Shown: piece by piece, positions 1 through 9,866 of the stretch
Numbering within the stretch: position 1 is the stretch's first letter
Layout of the letters: the number at the start of each line of letters is the position of its first letter
Source: Nocardia amikacinitolerans NBRC 108937
GTDB lineage: Bacteria > Actinomycetota > Actinomycetes > Mycobacteriales > Mycobacteriaceae
DNA: 64,000 nt
Reading direction: 5' to 3'
Assembly: GCF_001612615.1 (NCBI RefSeq)
Contig: NZ_BDAU01000013.1
Coordinates: forward strand, 181,661 to 245,660
Made by a program: the position numbers and the translations under genes
The notes under the pieces: model-generated
Told to the model about the DNA's origin: nothing
Databases searched by the model: none
Seen by the model: only the letters and a program-made list of their open reading frames with translations

Positions 1-1
1 C

Positions 2-919
2 TACGAGACCACCGGTCCGGAGATCTGGCGCGACACCGAAGGCAAGGTCACCCACTTCGTCGCTGGCGTCGGCACCGGCGGCACCATCACCGGCGCAGGC
101 CGCTACCTCAAGGAGGTGTCGGGCGGCAAGGTCAAGGTCATCGGCGCCGACCCGGAGGGTTCGGTCTACTCCGGCGGCACCGGCCGTCCGTATCTGGTGG
201 AGGGCGTCGGCGAGGACTTCTGGCCGTCCGCGTACGACCCCGCCGTGCCGGACGAGATCATCGCGGTCTCCGACGCCGATTCCTTCGACATGACCCGCAG
301 GCTGGCCCGCGAGGAGGGCCTGCTGGTCGGCGGTTCCTGCGGCATGGCCGTCGTCGCCGCCATCGAGGTGGCGCGGCGCGACCCGGACGCGGTCGTCGTC
401 GTGCTGCTGCCGGACGGCGGTCGCGGCTACCTCTCCAAGATCTTCAACGACCGCTGGATGAGCTCCTACGGCTTCCTGCGCACCCGCCTCGACGGCAGCC
501 CCGAGCCGCTGGTCGGCGACGTGCTGCGCGGCAAGTCCGGCGAGCTGCCCGACCTGGTGCACACCCACCCCTCGGAGACGGTGCGCGACGCCATCGAGAT
601 CCTGCGCGAGTACGGCGTCTCCCAGATGCCGGTCGTCGGCGCCGAGCCGCCGGTGATGGCCGGTGAGGTCGCGGGCAGCGTCACCGAACGCGACCTGCTC
701 TCCGCGGTCTTCGAAGGACGCGCGCAGCTCACCGATTCGGTGGCCGAGCACATGAGCCCGTCCTTCCCGCTGATCGGTTCCGGCGAGCTCATCTCCGCCG
801 CGACCAAGGCGCTGTCGGACACCGACGCGCTGATGGTGGTCGAGGACGGCAAGCCGGTCGGCGTCATCACTCGCCACGACCTGCTCGGCTTCCTGAGCAC
901 CGGCCGCATCGGCCACTGA
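2..919 (+). CDS. cbs: Cystathionine beta-synthase, C-terminal part (5' end outside window)
   Basis: PLP enzyme joining serine (or O-acetylserine) and homocysteine/sulfide in transsulfuration. The reading frame is open from base 2, so the N-terminal part with the PLP lysine lies upstream. Visible are the glycine-rich phosphate loop GVGTGGTITG, the rest of the fold II catalytic domain, and then a pair of C-terminal CBS (Bateman) repeats, with typical patterns such as VRDAIEILREYGVSQMPVV and LMVVEDGKPVGVITRHDLL. The Bateman module argues for CBS rather than plain cysteine synthase. It lies near metB, the next transsulfuration gene, as in mycobacteria (Rv1077/Rv1079). The frame ends in TGA at 917-919. 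Confidence 0.93.
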   Translation, partial: YETTGPEIWRDTEGKVTHFVAGVGTGGTITGAGRYLKEVSGGKVKVIGADPEGSVYSGGTGRPYLVEGVGEDFWPSAYDPAVPDEIIAVSDADSFDMTRRLAREEGLLVGGSCGMAVVAAIEVARRDPDAVVVVLLPDGGRGYLSKIFNDRWMSSYGFLRTRLDGSPEPLVGDVLRGKSGELPDLVHTHPSETVRDAIEILREYGVSQMPVVGAEPPVMAGEVAGSVTERDLLSAVFEGRAQLTDSVAEHMSPSFPLIGSGELISAATKALSDTDALMVVEDGKPVGVITRHDLLGFLSTGRIGH

Positions 920-1134
920 GCCGCACCGCGTCCGCCCAGCCGGGGGCTCCACCGCGCGTGGGCGGGCCGCTCGGTTGCGTCCGAGTCGGTGCCGTGGCTG
1001 CGGCCGCGGCAGTCCTCAACGGCGCGGCGGGTCGGCCCGCCGACACGCGAGACAGCTTGCAGGACAGCCCATTCCGTGCCGTCGGTGCGCTGTCGAGTCG
1101 TCGGCGGCGAATTCTGCCGCGGCGTCAGCGAGGT

Positions 1135-1245
1135 GGAGGTCCTGCCGCGGCGGCCTCGAGGCGGGGGTCCTGGGTGGCGGCCTCGAGGCGGGGGCCCTGC
1201 CGCGGCGTCCTCGGGGCGGGGGTCCTGGGTGGCGGCCGCATAACC
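1135..1245 (+). repeat. Tandem repeat, four 28-bp units (two 56-bp pairs)
   Basis: Units begin GGTCCTGCCGCGGCGG, GGTCCTGGGTGGCGG, GGCCCTGCCGCGGCG and GGTCCTGGGTGGCGG, and most end in TCGAGGCGGG or TCGGGGCGGG. Alternating units match best, so the 28-bp unit was probably doubled to 56 bp and then duplicated. It lies about 220 bp downstream of the cbs stop. Confidence 0.75.
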
Positions 1246-1406
1246 GCGGGGTGATCCATCAACTGTCGCCTGCTGTCGCCGCCCGGGTGCTGGTCGACGA
1301 GTCCGCCGACGCTCGCCCTTCGGCTCCCGACGCCGACGCGGTCGGTGACTCCGACGTCCGCGAGGCGATCCAGCGACATCCGCGGCACCCACTCGGCAGC
1401 GGGCCC

Positions 1407-1577
1407 AGTGCCCTGCCCCAAAGGTTGGACAAGCACGGCCGACCGAAGGTCACCATTGATCGTCCCACCATGCTGAAGGCCACCCTCGGTCGGTTCACCG
1501 GCGCACGCAGGTCGGGTGAATGAAGGTGACGTCCAGTCGGTCTGGCGGGGTGGCGGTGGCCTTCGGTCGGGTACCGC
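1407..1577 (+). repeat. Dispersed 171-bp modular repeat, copy 1
   Basis: A diverged copy of this segment lies on the minus strand at 31633-31803. It contains four related modules: CGACCGAAGGTCACC, CTGAAGGCCACCCTCGGTCGG-like, TGAAGGTGACGTCCAGTCGG and GGTGGCCTTCGGTCGG. The outer modules are inverted relative to each other, so a transcript could fold. A shared spacer, CGCACGCAGGTCGGGTGAA-like, and a shared edge, AAAGGTTGGAC, show that the two copies are homologous rather than similar by composition. Confidence 0.8.
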
Positions 1578-1857
1578 GCCGACCATTCCGGACGCGGCGC
1601 CAGCTCGGTGGGACGGCTCGGAGTCGGCGGCGTCCGCTGAAGGCGGGAAACCTCTTCGGCCCCGCCGATTCTCGGCCCACCGGGGGCGCTCACGGGGAGC
1701 TTCGGACTGTGTCCGCCGACGAATTCGACCGGGCGTGTCGATAGGGGCAAATTCTTCGCAAATTGGGGATTTCGGTGGATTCCCGGGGGTATAACCGGCC
1801 TGGGAAGTCGCCTCGGCAATCGCCCTGGCGTAATCGGATAGCGAAGGGAAGGGCGCG

Positions 1858-3030
1858 GTGTACACCTCCAGTTTGGCTATCGATTTCCAGCAAGGGTTTT
1901 CGGACGCGTGGAGTTCTATCGCGACGTTCGTGCCCAAGCTCGCCGGCTTCCTCGTCATCCTGCTGATCGGCTGGATCGTCGCGAAGGCGGTGGCGACGAT
2001 CGTCGACAAAGTGCTCGAGCGGGTCGGCTTCGATCGACTCGTCGAGCGCGGCGGGGTCAAGAGGATGCTCGAACGCAGTAAATACGACGCGTCGGACCTG
2101 CTCGCCAAGCTGGCCTACTACGCGATCCTGCTGATCGCGCTGCAACTCGGCTTCGGCGTGTTCGGGCCGAACCCGGTCAGCGACCTGCTCGACGGCATCG
2201 TGTCCTGGCTGCCGAAGGCCGCGGTCGCGATCGTCATCATCGTCGTCGCGGGTGCCATCGCGCACGCGGTTCGCGAACTGGTCACCAACGCCCTCGGCGG
2301 CCTGTCCTACGGCCGCATGCTCGGCACGTTGGCCTCGGTGTTCGTCTGGGGTGTCGGCATCATCGCGGCGCTGAACCAGATCGGCGTCGCCACCACGGTC
2401 ACCACCCCCATCCTCATCGCGGTGCTCGCCACCATCGGCGGCATCCTGGTGGTCGGCGTCGGTGGCGGTCTCGTCCGGCCGATGCAGCGGCGCTGGGACA
2501 GCTGGCTGCGCAACCTCGAGCAGGAAGTGCCCGCGATGCGCGGCCATGCGGAGGCGTATCAGCGTGGCCGCGAGGACGCGTCCCGTGAGCAGCAGTGGGC
2601 GGCTCAGCCCGCGCGCGCTCAGCAGTTGGAGCCGGAGGAGGCCATGGCGGGCGGGCGCCAGCAGGGTTACCCGCAGCAGCAAGGCGGTTATGTCGAGGGC
2701 CAGGGCGCGGGGTACGGCCAGGGGCCCGGCGGTGGCTACCCGCAGGGCGGTCAGGGCGGCGCCTATCCGCAGGGCGGCCAGCGCGGCGGTTACCCGGAGG
2801 GCGGCGGTTACCCCGAGGGTGGCGGCAGGCACGGCTACCGGGAAGGCGGACAAGGTGGCGCCTACCCGCAGCAGGGCGGCCAAAGCTACCCGCAGGGTGG
2901 TCAGGGCGGCGCCTACCCGCAGCAGGGCGGCCAAGGCGGCGGCGCCTATCCGCAGGGTGGTCAGAGCGGCTACCCGCAGGGCGGCAGTGAATACACCGAA
3001 TACGGCGGTGAATCGCCCGAAACGCGGTAG
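1858..3030 (+). CDS. TM-helix (mechanosensitive-channel-like) membrane protein with Gly/Tyr/Pro/Gln-rich tail
   Basis: 390 residues from GTG 1858, chosen for the preceding GAAGGGAAGGG ribosome site. The first 200 residues form about four hydrophobic segments (near 20-45, 85-105, 120-145 and 170-205). Pairs such as FVPKLAGFLVILLIGWIVAK and WLPKAAVAIVIIVVAGAIAH match the conserved TM-helix repeat found in small MscS-related proteins. A cytoplasmic RRWDSWLRNLEQEVP stretch follows. About 150 residues of low-complexity sequence built on YPQGGQ/YPQQGGQ units close the protein and are probably disordered. A role in osmotic or envelope homeostasis is inference. It is followed by a strong hairpin terminator. 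Confidence 0.8.
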   Translation: MYTSSLAIDFQQGFSDAWSSIATFVPKLAGFLVILLIGWIVAKAVATIVDKVLERVGFDRLVERGGVKRMLERSKYDASDLLAKLAYYAILLIALQLGFGVFGPNPVSDLLDGIVSWLPKAAVAIVIIVVAGAIAHAVRELVTNALGGLSYGRMLGTLASVFVWGVGIIAALNQIGVATTVTTPILIAVLATIGGILVVGVGGGLVRPMQRRWDSWLRNLEQEVPAMRGHAEAYQRGREDASREQQWAAQPARAQQLEPEEAMAGGRQQGYPQQQGGYVEGQGAGYGQGPGGGYPQGGQGGAYPQGGQRGGYPEGGGYPEGGGRHGYREGGQGGAYPQQGGQSYPQGGQGGAYPQQGGQGGGAYPQGGQSGYPQGGSEYTEYGGESPETR

Positions 3031-3040
3031 TGCTGGAAAT

Positions 3041-3080
3041 CGAGACGTCCGCCCTGGGTGCGCCCGGGGCGGACGTTTCG
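3041..3080 (+). terminator. Terminator hairpin after TM-helix protein gene
   Basis: A 14-bp stem (3041-3054 with 3067-3080, one G-U pair), core ACGTCCGCCC/GGGCGGACGT and a 12-base loop, begins 10 bp after the stop codon. Confidence 0.8.
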
Positions 3081-3276
3081 GGTCGTGTCGGACCGTCAGC
3101 CGCGGATGACGGCTGGCACCGAGGCCGCGCCGAGTCCTCGGCGGATCGCGGTGGTCGCTCGCCGAACCTCTTGCCTATCGATGCCCGAGTGGCGGGAGAT
3201 GGGTCAGGTGTCGAAGGGGCGGGCTTGCGCGATGTCGGCGGTAGCGCTGCGTCCGGTCGCGTATCGCGTCGACCGT

Positions 3277-3379
3277 CGTGCGGAGCGCCGAGGCGCGGTC
3301 TGGCGACCTGCGAGATGACGGCTCGTCAAGCGGAGTGCCGAGGCGCGGTGTGGCGACGTGCGACGGTGACGGCTCGTCA
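3277..3379 (-). repeat. 51-bp direct repeat, two copies, the second ending in the DUF6401 stop codon
   Basis: On the minus strand TGACGAGCCGTCA occurs at 3379-3367 and 3328-3316, each followed by similar sequence (GTCGCCA, ACCGCGCCTCGGC, CTCCGC). The first TGA is the stop codon of the DUF6401 gene, so the unit is a duplication of the gene's 3' end and downstream flank. Between 3081 and 3276 I see no gene. Confidence 0.75.
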
Positions 3380-3742
3380 GGCGGGCTGGTTGCCCGCGTA
3401 CTGGCAGACGCCCGCGAGTCGCATCTGCAACCAGTCCGCCTGGACCCAGCCGAGCGCGTCCGCGGGCGCCTCGCTCGTCATGGGCGCGGCGTCCGGCTCA
3501 CCGACGTGGTCGAGCAACCCGCGGACGTATCCGGCGAGCAGCACCTCGGCGGGCACCGAGGAAGCGCCATCGATGCCGAAGTCGAGGATGTCGCGGACGG
3601 CGGCGGCGTGCTGATCGAGCGCCGCGGAGACCGCGGGGAATTCCGCGGCGGCGGTACGTGCCGGCACCCCGTGCGTCGTGTGCAGGCGGTTCAGCATTCG
3701 GCGCGCCGACACTTCGAGCAACGCGGGGCCAAGCAAAAACAC
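3377..3742 (-). CDS. DUF6401-like small actinobacterial protein
   Basis: 121 residues. The pattern SARRMLNRLHTTHGVPA, then ALDQHAAAVRDILDFG and SVPAEVLLAGYVRGLLDH, resembles the DUF6401 family that NCBI labels a natural-product-associated protein; this is from memory and the molecular role is unknown. The frame starts with GTG at 3742 without a good ribosome site, so the start is uncertain. It is convergent with the upstream membrane protein gene. Its stop codon lies inside a 51-bp repeat unit. Confidence 0.65.
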   Translation of the reverse strand: MFLLGPALLEVSARRMLNRLHTTHGVPARTAAAEFPAVSAALDQHAAAVRDILDFGIDGASSVPAEVLLAGYVRGLLDHVGEPDAAPMTSEAPADALGWVQADWLQMRLAGVCQYAGNQPA

Positions 3743-3811
3743 TCGGAAATGCTAGCAATCAGTGGGCGTATATCAAAATGTGATGTTCGACCAATTGTGG
3801 AGAGCCGTCCC

Positions 3812-3843
3812 GTAATTCAGCCAGCAAATCACGCGCGTGTAAT

Positions 3844-3848
<5 letters not shown>
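3812..3848 (-). repeat. Duplicated stop-codon context of the acyl-CoA dehydrogenase gene
   Basis: GTAATTCAGC occurs at 3812-3821 and again at 3839-3848. The latter contains the stop codon (TGA, minus strand) of the gcdH-like gene. The surrounding 3743-3843 gap is noticeably AT-richer than its neighbours. Confidence 0.6.
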
Positions 3849-5022
<1,174 letters not shown>

Positions 5023-5115
5023 GGTCTCAGCGTAATTGGCCGCCGTCGCGGTGAGACCCGCGTCACCGCACGCCCCGGGCGGATGGTCCGTGCGCGGCTT
5101 ATCTACGCTGTCCCC

Positions 5116-6261
5116 ATGAGTGAGCTGGGATTCTCCACACGCGCCGTGCACGCCGGATTCGATCCCGATCCCCAGACCGGCGCGGTCAACGTGCCCATCT
5201 ACGCGAGCTCGACCTTCGCCCAGGACGGTGTGGGCGGGCTGCGCGGCGGCTACGAGTACGCCCGCACCGGCAACCCCACGCGCACCGCGCTGGAGGAGAA
5301 CCTCGCCGCGCTCGAATCAGGCCGCTATGGAAGGGCTTTCGCGTCCGGCATGGCCGCGACCGACTGCGCGCTTCGCGCGACGCTGCGCCCCGGCGACCAC
5401 ATCGTCATCCCGGACGACGCCTACGGCGGCACCTTCCGGCTGATCGACAAGGTGTTCAGCCAGTGGGGGATCGAGCACTCGCCCGCGCACGTGTTCAACA
5501 CCGACGAGATGCGCGCGGCGATCCGCCCGAACACCAAGCTCATCTGGGTCGAGACCCCGACCAACCCGCTGCTCAGCATCGGCGACATCCCCGCGCTGGC
5601 CGACATCGCGCACGCCGCGGGCGCGAAGCTGGTGGTGGACAACACCTTCGCCACCCCGTACCTGCAGCAGCCGCTGCTGCTCGGCGCCGACATCGTGGTG
5701 CACTCGACCACCAAGTACCTCGGCGGCCACTCCGACGTGGTCGGCGGCGCGCTGATCACCAACGACAAGGAACTCGACGCGGCCTTCGCCTTCCTGCAGA
5801 ACGGCGCGGGCGCGGTGCCAGGCCCGTTCGACGCGTTCCTCACCATGCGCGGCACCAAGACGCTCGCGCTGCGGATGGAGCGGCACTGCGACAACGCCGA
5901 GACCATCGCCGACTTCCTCACCAAGCACCCGGCCATCTCCCAGGTCATCTACCCCGGCCTGCCCGACCATCCCGGTCACGTGGTGGCCGACAAGCAGATG
6001 CGCCGGTTCGGCGGCATGATCTCGGTTCGCCTGCACGGCGGCAAGGAAGCGGCGCACGACTTCTGCTCGCGCACCAAGATTTTCACCCTCGCCGAGTCGC
6101 TCGGCGGCGTGGAATCGCTGATCGAGCACCCCGGTGCCATGACGCACGCGTCCACCGAGGGTTCGCTGCTGGAGGTGCCCGCCGATCTGGTGCGGCTCTC
6201 GGTCGGCATCGAGGACATCAGCGACCTGCTGGCCGACGTCGAGCAGGCGCTCGGGAAGTAA
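5116..6261 (+). CDS. metB: Cystathionine gamma-synthase
   Basis: 381 residues from ATG 5116. PLP enzyme of the Cys/Met metabolism family forming cystathionine from an O-acyl-homoserine and cysteine. Seen are FSTRAVHAGFDPDPQTGAV at the N-terminus, YEYARTGNPTR, the substrate/PLP residues of WVETPTNP and DNTFATPYLQQPL, the Schiff-base lysine in HSTTKYLGGHSD, and LGGVESLIEHPGAMTHAS near the end. The length is typical. Position between cbs and greA matches Rv1079 of M. tuberculosis. Reversal to a gamma-lyase cannot be excluded from sequence alone. Confidence 0.92.
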   Translation: MSELGFSTRAVHAGFDPDPQTGAVNVPIYASSTFAQDGVGGLRGGYEYARTGNPTRTALEENLAALESGRYGRAFASGMAATDCALRATLRPGDHIVIPDDAYGGTFRLIDKVFSQWGIEHSPAHVFNTDEMRAAIRPNTKLIWVETPTNPLLSIGDIPALADIAHAAGAKLVVDNTFATPYLQQPLLLGADIVVHSTTKYLGGHSDVVGGALITNDKELDAAFAFLQNGAGAVPGPFDAFLTMRGTKTLALRMERHCDNAETIADFLTKHPAISQVIYPGLPDHPGHVVADKQMRRFGGMISVRLHGGKEAAHDFCSRTKIFTLAESLGGVESLIEHPGAMTHASTEGSLLEVPADLVRLSVGIEDISDLLADVEQALGK

Positions 6262-6288
6262 GGACAGAGACGGGGATGGAGACGACGA

Positions 6289-6320
6289 AGCGGCCGCACT
6301 CGGGATCGAGTGCGGCCGCT
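6289..6320 (+). terminator. Perfect 14-bp hairpin between metB and greA
   Basis: Stem AGCGGCCGCACTCG (6289-6302) pairs with 6307-6320 around a GGAT loop. There is no U-tract. It lies 27 bp after the metB stop and can serve both convergent genes. Confidence 0.85.
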
Positions 6321-6404
6321 CGCGTATCTGTCGGGTTTTCTCGTGGCGGATCCGGTCGGCGACCGGGCCGGTGCCTGCGCGCCGACGAGGAGCGCGCGGC
6401 GCGA

Positions 6405-6902
6405 TCAGCCGTGGTACGGCTCGGCGCTGACCAGCGTCACCTTCATGGTGTTGCCGTTCGGCAGCGTGTACTCGCGGGTCTCGCCGACCTTCGCGTCGAT
6501 GAGCGCGCCACCGAGCGGGGAGTTCGGCGAGTAGGTCTCCAGGTTGGAGTTGCCGCGCAGGCCCTCTTCGCGGGTGGCGATGAGGAAGGTCTCGGTGTCG
6601 GACTCGTCGCCGTCGTAGTAGACCTTCACGACCGAGCCCGGCAACGCGACGCCGGACTTGGTCGGCGCGACGCCGACCTTGGCGGTGTTCAGCAACTCCT
6701 GGAGCTGGCGAATGCGGGCTTCCTGCTGGCCCTGCTCCTCGCGCGCGGCGTGGTATCCGCCGTTCTCCTTGAGGTCGCCCTCTTCCCGACGTTCGTTGAT
6801 CTCCGCGGCGATGACCGGACGGTTGGCGATGAGCGCGTCGAGTTCGCCCTTGAGCCTGTCGTGCGACTCCTGGGTCAGCCAGGTCACGTTCGTCTCAGTC
6901 AT
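6405..6902 (-). CDS. greA: Transcription elongation factor GreA
   Basis: 165 residues from ATG 6902, with AGGGAG nine bases upstream (a GTG three codons earlier is too close to that site). GreA binds the RNA polymerase secondary channel and promotes cleavage of backtracked transcripts. Visible are the N-terminal coiled-coil hairpin (about 1-75) with acidic tip [20 protein letters not shown], and the C-terminal FKBP-like domain ending in [20 protein letters not shown]. It matches Rv1080c in position and length. Confidence 0.95.
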   Translation of the reverse strand: MTETNVTWLTQESHDRLKGELDALIANRPVIAAEINERREEGDLKENGGYHAAREEQGQQEARIRQLQELLNTAKVGVAPTKSGVALPGSVVKVYYDGDESDTETFLIATREEGLRGNSNLETYSPNSPLGGALIDAKVGETREYTLPNGNTMKVTLVSAEPYHG

Positions 6903-7225
6903 CTCGATCACTCCCTAGTAGTTGTTCCCGGCGGGCCGGGATTCCCTGATGCACTGCTGCATTACCCACCGTGGGGAGGGCATGCACCAGCCGACGGCTA
7001 GAGCGATCCCCGGGGGTTGGTTCCACGGACCCCAACAGGACGTTCCGGGCAAACCCGAAAACCCGGAACGCGCAGCGCTGGCCGCCAATGCAGCAAACAC
7101 GGCTCCGGGGTGCGGAACCGTGTATCACGCCATTTTAGCATGAATCACAAACATGCAGGTCGGAGTTTGTTTTGTCGGCGTCGCACCGCCGATTCGCTTC
7201 CGAATGGTCCGATCTGGGCGGGCGA
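6903..7225. other. Intergenic region with two hairpins, between DUF4307 gene and greA
   Basis: No gene is seen. It holds two inverted repeats: CGTTCCGGG/CCCGGAACG (7041-7070), and ACACGG/CCGTGT with inner GGA/TCC (7097-7123). The latter follows the DUF4307 gene on the minus strand. A relatively AT-rich stretch at 7120-7170 includes TAAAAT on the minus strand, a possible -10 element for greA. Confidence 0.5.
7041..7070 (-). terminator. Terminator-like hairpin
   Basis: A 9-bp perfect stem CGTTCCGGG (7041-7049) with CCCGGAACG (7062-7070) and a 12-base loop, downstream of the DUF4307 gene and upstream of greA. Confidence 0.5.
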
Positions 7226-7690
7226 TCAGCCCGCGCGGAGGTATTCGGGAACGTGCTCGCTGCACCCGTAGACGCTGCCCGCCGCGGGGCGCGCGGACGA
7301 GCGGACGGTGGTGGTGAGTTCGACGGTCCCGCTCGGCGACGGCGCGATCAGCACCTCGCGGCGGCCTACTTCGGACTGGTCCCTGTCCATCGCGCGCACG
7401 AAGCAGACCACGGGTTTGCCCGGCTCGGCGCGGGTGACCTTGATCCGGACGGTGATGGTCGAGTCGTCGACGACCGTGTAGCCGAGCTGCTCGGCCTCGA
7501 TGTCCTTCGGGCCGAACTTCTGGAACCCGAGGAAGGCGACGCCCAGGCCTGCCGCCACCACGACGACGCCCAGCACCAGCGCCAGTTTGCGGCGCGGCGT
7601 CCGGGGTTTGGTCCCGTAGCGGTCGGCGTGTCGCGCCGCCTGGTCGGCGGCCGAGTCGCCGCTGCTCGCGGGCGTCGGATCGCTCGTCAC
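7226..7690 (-). CDS. DUF4307 single-pass membrane protein
   Basis: 154 residues from GTG 7690, which has GGGAGCGAC upstream. The N-terminal 40 residues are polar (HADRYG motif), followed by one membrane helix ([19 protein letters not shown]) and an extracytoplasmic domain with [17 protein letters not shown] and [18 protein letters not shown]. This is the DUF4307 family, equivalent in position to Rv1081c. Function is unknown. It is divergent from mca, and this pairing is conserved in mycobacteria. Confidence 0.85.
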   Translation of the reverse strand: MTSDPTPASSGDSAADQAARHADRYGTKPRTPRRKLALVLGVVVVAAGLGVAFLGFQKFGPKDIEAEQLGYTVVDDSTITVRIKVTRAEPGKPVVCFVRAMDRDQSEVGRREVLIAPSPSGTVELTTTVRSSARPAAGSVYGCSEHVPEYLRAG

Positions 7691-7790
7691 TTGTCGCTCC
7701 CGGGGGGTACGTCGGAACAAAAGTCGGTCGAATGGAACTATAGGGAACGAAGACCCGACACCCGCGACCGAGAGCGATGGTGAACGAGAC

Positions 7791-8675
7791 GTGAGTGGCC
7801 TTCGCCTCATGGCGGTGCACGCCCACCCAGACGACGAATCCAGCAAGGGTGCCGCGACGACCGCCCGATACGCCGACGAGGGCCACGAGGTCCTTGTCGT
7901 GACGTTGACCGGCGGCGAACGCGGCAGCATCCTCAACCCCGCGATGGACACCCCCGGGGTGCTGGAGCGCATCGATGAGATCCGTCGCGAGGAGATGGCG
8001 GCCGCGGCCCGCGCGCTCGGCGTGCGGCAGACCTGGCTCGGTTTCGTCGACTCCGGCCTGCCGGAGGGCGACCCGCTGCCGCCGCTGCCCGAGGGCTGCT
8101 TCGCGCTCGTTCCGCTGGAGGAGGCGACCGAGGCGCTGGTCCGGGTGGTGCGCGAGTTCCGCCCGCACGTGATCACCACCTACGACGAGACCGGCGGCTA
8201 CCCGCACCCCGACCACATCCGCTGCCACCAGGTGTCGGTCGCCGCGTTCGAGGCGGCGGGCGATCCGGAGCGCTTCCCCGACGCGGGCGAGCCGTGGACG
8301 CCGCTCAAGCTCTACTACGACCACGGGTTCAGCATGAAGCGGCTGGAGCTGTTCGCCGCCGAATACGAGCGAATGGGCGAGCCCTTCCCGTTGCAGGAGT
8401 GGCTGGACCGCATTCGCGCCTACGCGGTGGAGCGCGGTGACGTGATGTCCAGGGTCACCACCCAGATCGAGTGCGGCAAGTACTTCCCGCAGCGGGACGA
8501 CGCGCTGCGCGCGCACGCCACCCAGATCGATCCGAACGGCGCGTTCTTCGCGATCCCGCTGGAGATGCAGCAGCGGCTGTGGCCGACCGAGGAGTTCGAG
8601 CTGGCCAAGACCCGCGTGCGCACCGCCATTCCGGAGAACGACCTGTTCGCGGGCATCGAGGACGCGACCCGGTGA
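7791..8675 (+). CDS. mca: Mycothiol S-conjugate amidase
   Basis: 294 residues from GTG 7791. Zinc-dependent LmbE/PIG-L-type amidase that cleaves mycothiol-bound toxins and releases mercapturic acids. Zinc-binding motif [12 protein letters not shown] is at residues 9-20, with a further HPDH motif ([13 protein letters not shown]). The N-terminus [19 protein letters not shown] is characteristic of Mca rather than MshB. Rv1082 is the equivalent. The stop codon overlaps the next gene's start (TGATG), so the two are translationally coupled. Confidence 0.93.
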   Translation: MSGLRLMAVHAHPDDESSKGAATTARYADEGHEVLVVTLTGGERGSILNPAMDTPGVLERIDEIRREEMAAAARALGVRQTWLGFVDSGLPEGDPLPPLPEGCFALVPLEEATEALVRVVREFRPHVITTYDETGGYPHPDHIRCHQVSVAAFEAAGDPERFPDAGEPWTPLKLYYDHGFSMKRLELFAAEYERMGEPFPLQEWLDRIRAYAVERGDVMSRVTTQIECGKYFPQRDDALRAHATQIDPNGAFFAIPLEMQQRLWPTEEFELAKTRVRTAIPENDLFAGIEDATR

Positions 8676-8947
8676 TGTTGGTACTACTCGCGCAAACCCC
8701 GAACACTCCGACGGGCCCCGAATTCGGCAAGGCCTCGCCGCTGGGTCTCGCCATCATCCTGCTGCTGCTCGCGGGCACGTTCCTGCTGGTGCGTTCGATG
8801 AACCGGCACTTGAAGAATCTGCCGCCGACCTTCGAGCCCGAGCATCCGGAACCGGATCAGGAGGCCGACGAGGGGACCGACCACGGCGCCGTGCGCGCCG
8901 ACGGGCCCGACGACGCGGGGGCCGAGGGGCGACCGCAAACCGGCTGA
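8675..8947 (+). CDS. Small single-pass membrane protein (Rv1083-like)
   Basis: 90 residues from ATG 8675, overlapping the mca stop by one base (a GTG one codon upstream is also possible). A short N-terminus is followed by one membrane helix (LGLAIILLLLAGTFLLVRSM), a basic segment, and an acidic tail rich in D, E and P. The coupling to mca and the position match Rv1083. Function is unknown. Confidence 0.8.
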   Translation: MLVLLAQTPNTPTGPEFGKASPLGLAIILLLLAGTFLLVRSMNRHLKNLPPTFEPEHPEPDQEADEGTDHGAVRADGPDDAGAEGRPQTG

Positions 8948-9302
8948 GCGCCGTCGTCGCGTCAGCGCGAATGCGCTTACCGGCCGGGGACTTCGAGTTT
9001 CCGGTGGTCTTGTGTCGAGTGGGCTGACGTTCGGCGTGAGTGCCGAGTTCGTCACAGCTCGTGCCTGAACCTGTTCCAGATCAGCCCTTTCGACGGTTGC
9101 CGTTGCGATCGCCAATTCTTTTGGCGCGCAACGCTTTAACCAGCACTGGCGGATGTTGTCGGTGCTGCGGATTCGCGATTGTCCGCCGGGCGCAAGCGTT
9201 TTCGGGGTGACGTGGGTCGAGCGCGTGGCCTGCTGCGTTGGCCGACACGTGTCAGCCGGTCGTGCTATCAATGCTCCAACTCCGCTCGACCGAAGGATGC
9301 CC
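8948..9302. other. Intergenic region and presumptive promoter of the TIGR03086-type gene
   Basis: 355 bp without a supported gene. A near-perfect 18-bp palindrome (9240-9257, core GACACGTGTC) lies about 45 bp before the start of the next gene. It is followed by GCTATCAAT, which could be an extended -10. This gap marks the left end of the accessory block. Confidence 0.5.
9240..9257. promoter_or_regulatory. Palindromic operator candidate
   Basis: GGCCGACAC-GTGTCAGCC is an inverted repeat with one mismatch. It also contains one GTGTCAG heptamer of the kind repeated at the SARP-controlled promoters, but alone and in palindromic context, so a SARP site is unlikely. Confidence 0.45.
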
Positions 9303-9866
9303 ATGGACACTCTGATCGGCCACATCGACCGCGCTCTCGACATGACCGGCGCCATCGTCGCCGCAGTCGACGACGACCTGCTCGCCGCGCCGACGCCGTG
9401 CAGCGACTGGGATGTGCGGGCGGTGCTGAACCACACGGTGGGTGGGATGCACACTTTCGCGGCCGCGCTGAGTGGGAACGATCCGCGCGGCGCGCGCGGC
9501 GACGACTGGCTCGGCGGTGACCCGCAGGGCGCCTACGCGGCCGCGGCGGAAGTGGATCGCGCCGCGTGGCGCAGACCCGACGTGCCGACCGCCACGGTGC
9601 AGCTCGGCCTCGGCCCGACGCCGGGACCGGCCGCCGCCATGATCCACCTCACCGAGGTGGTGGTGCACGGCGTGGACATCGCCTTGGCGATCGACCGCCC
9701 CGATCTGGCCGATGACGCGCTGTGCGCCGAAATGCTCGCGACGATGCACAGCATGGGCGGCATCGACGTCTACCGCACGCCGGGCATCTACGACGCCGAG
9801 GTGCCGATCCCGGACGACGCACCCCCGCACCGCAAACTGCTGGCCTACACCGGCCGCAAGTGGTGA
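9303..9866 (+). CDS. TIGR03086-type metal-binding protein (mycothiol-dependent isomerase/DinB fold)
   Basis: 187 residues from ATG 9303, preceded by GAAGGA. It belongs to the maleylpyruvate isomerase N-terminal (MDMPI/DinB-like) four-helix group. The family motifs are CSDWDVRAVLNHTVGGMH (first metal histidines) and HLTEVVVHGVDIA (the remaining histidine and aspartate), normally binding a divalent metal. Family members act with mycothiol or as S-transferases, but the substrate cannot be told here. First gene of the accessory block. Confidence 0.8.
   Translation: MDTLIGHIDRALDMTGAIVAAVDDDLLAAPTPCSDWDVRAVLNHTVGGMHTFAAALSGNDPRGARGDDWLGGDPQGAYAAAAEVDRAAWRRPDVPTATVQLGLGPTPGPAAAMIHLTEVVVHGVDIALAIDRPDLADDALCAEMLATMHSMGGIDVYRTPGIYDAEVPIPDDAPPHRKLLAYTGRKW

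Larger units (their letters stand above)
920..1857. other. Long intergenic region without a convincing gene
   Basis: About 940 bp between cbs and the membrane protein gene. Open frames exist on both strands but have no recognisable domain and are explained by high G+C. It contains a 28-bp tandem repeat (about 1135-1245) and a copy of the 171-bp modular repeat (1407-1577). The last 100 bp before the next start are less GC-rich and probably hold its promoter. Confidence 0.6.

Noticed and set aside
466..1392. Minus-strand frame spanning the cbs end and the following gap
   Set aside because: Antisense of cbs plus repeats; no recognisable domain or start site.
1690..2934. Long minus-strand frame opposite the TM-helix protein
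   Set aside because: Composition is low-complexity with no motif. The plus strand has clear membrane helices and a ribosome site.
6903..7225. tRNA or riboswitch in the greA upstream gap
   Set aside because: The hairpins do not form a cloverleaf and match no riboswitch core I know; they read as terminators.
9240..9257. Fourth SARP operator
   Set aside because: Only one heptamer, in a palindrome instead of a direct array.
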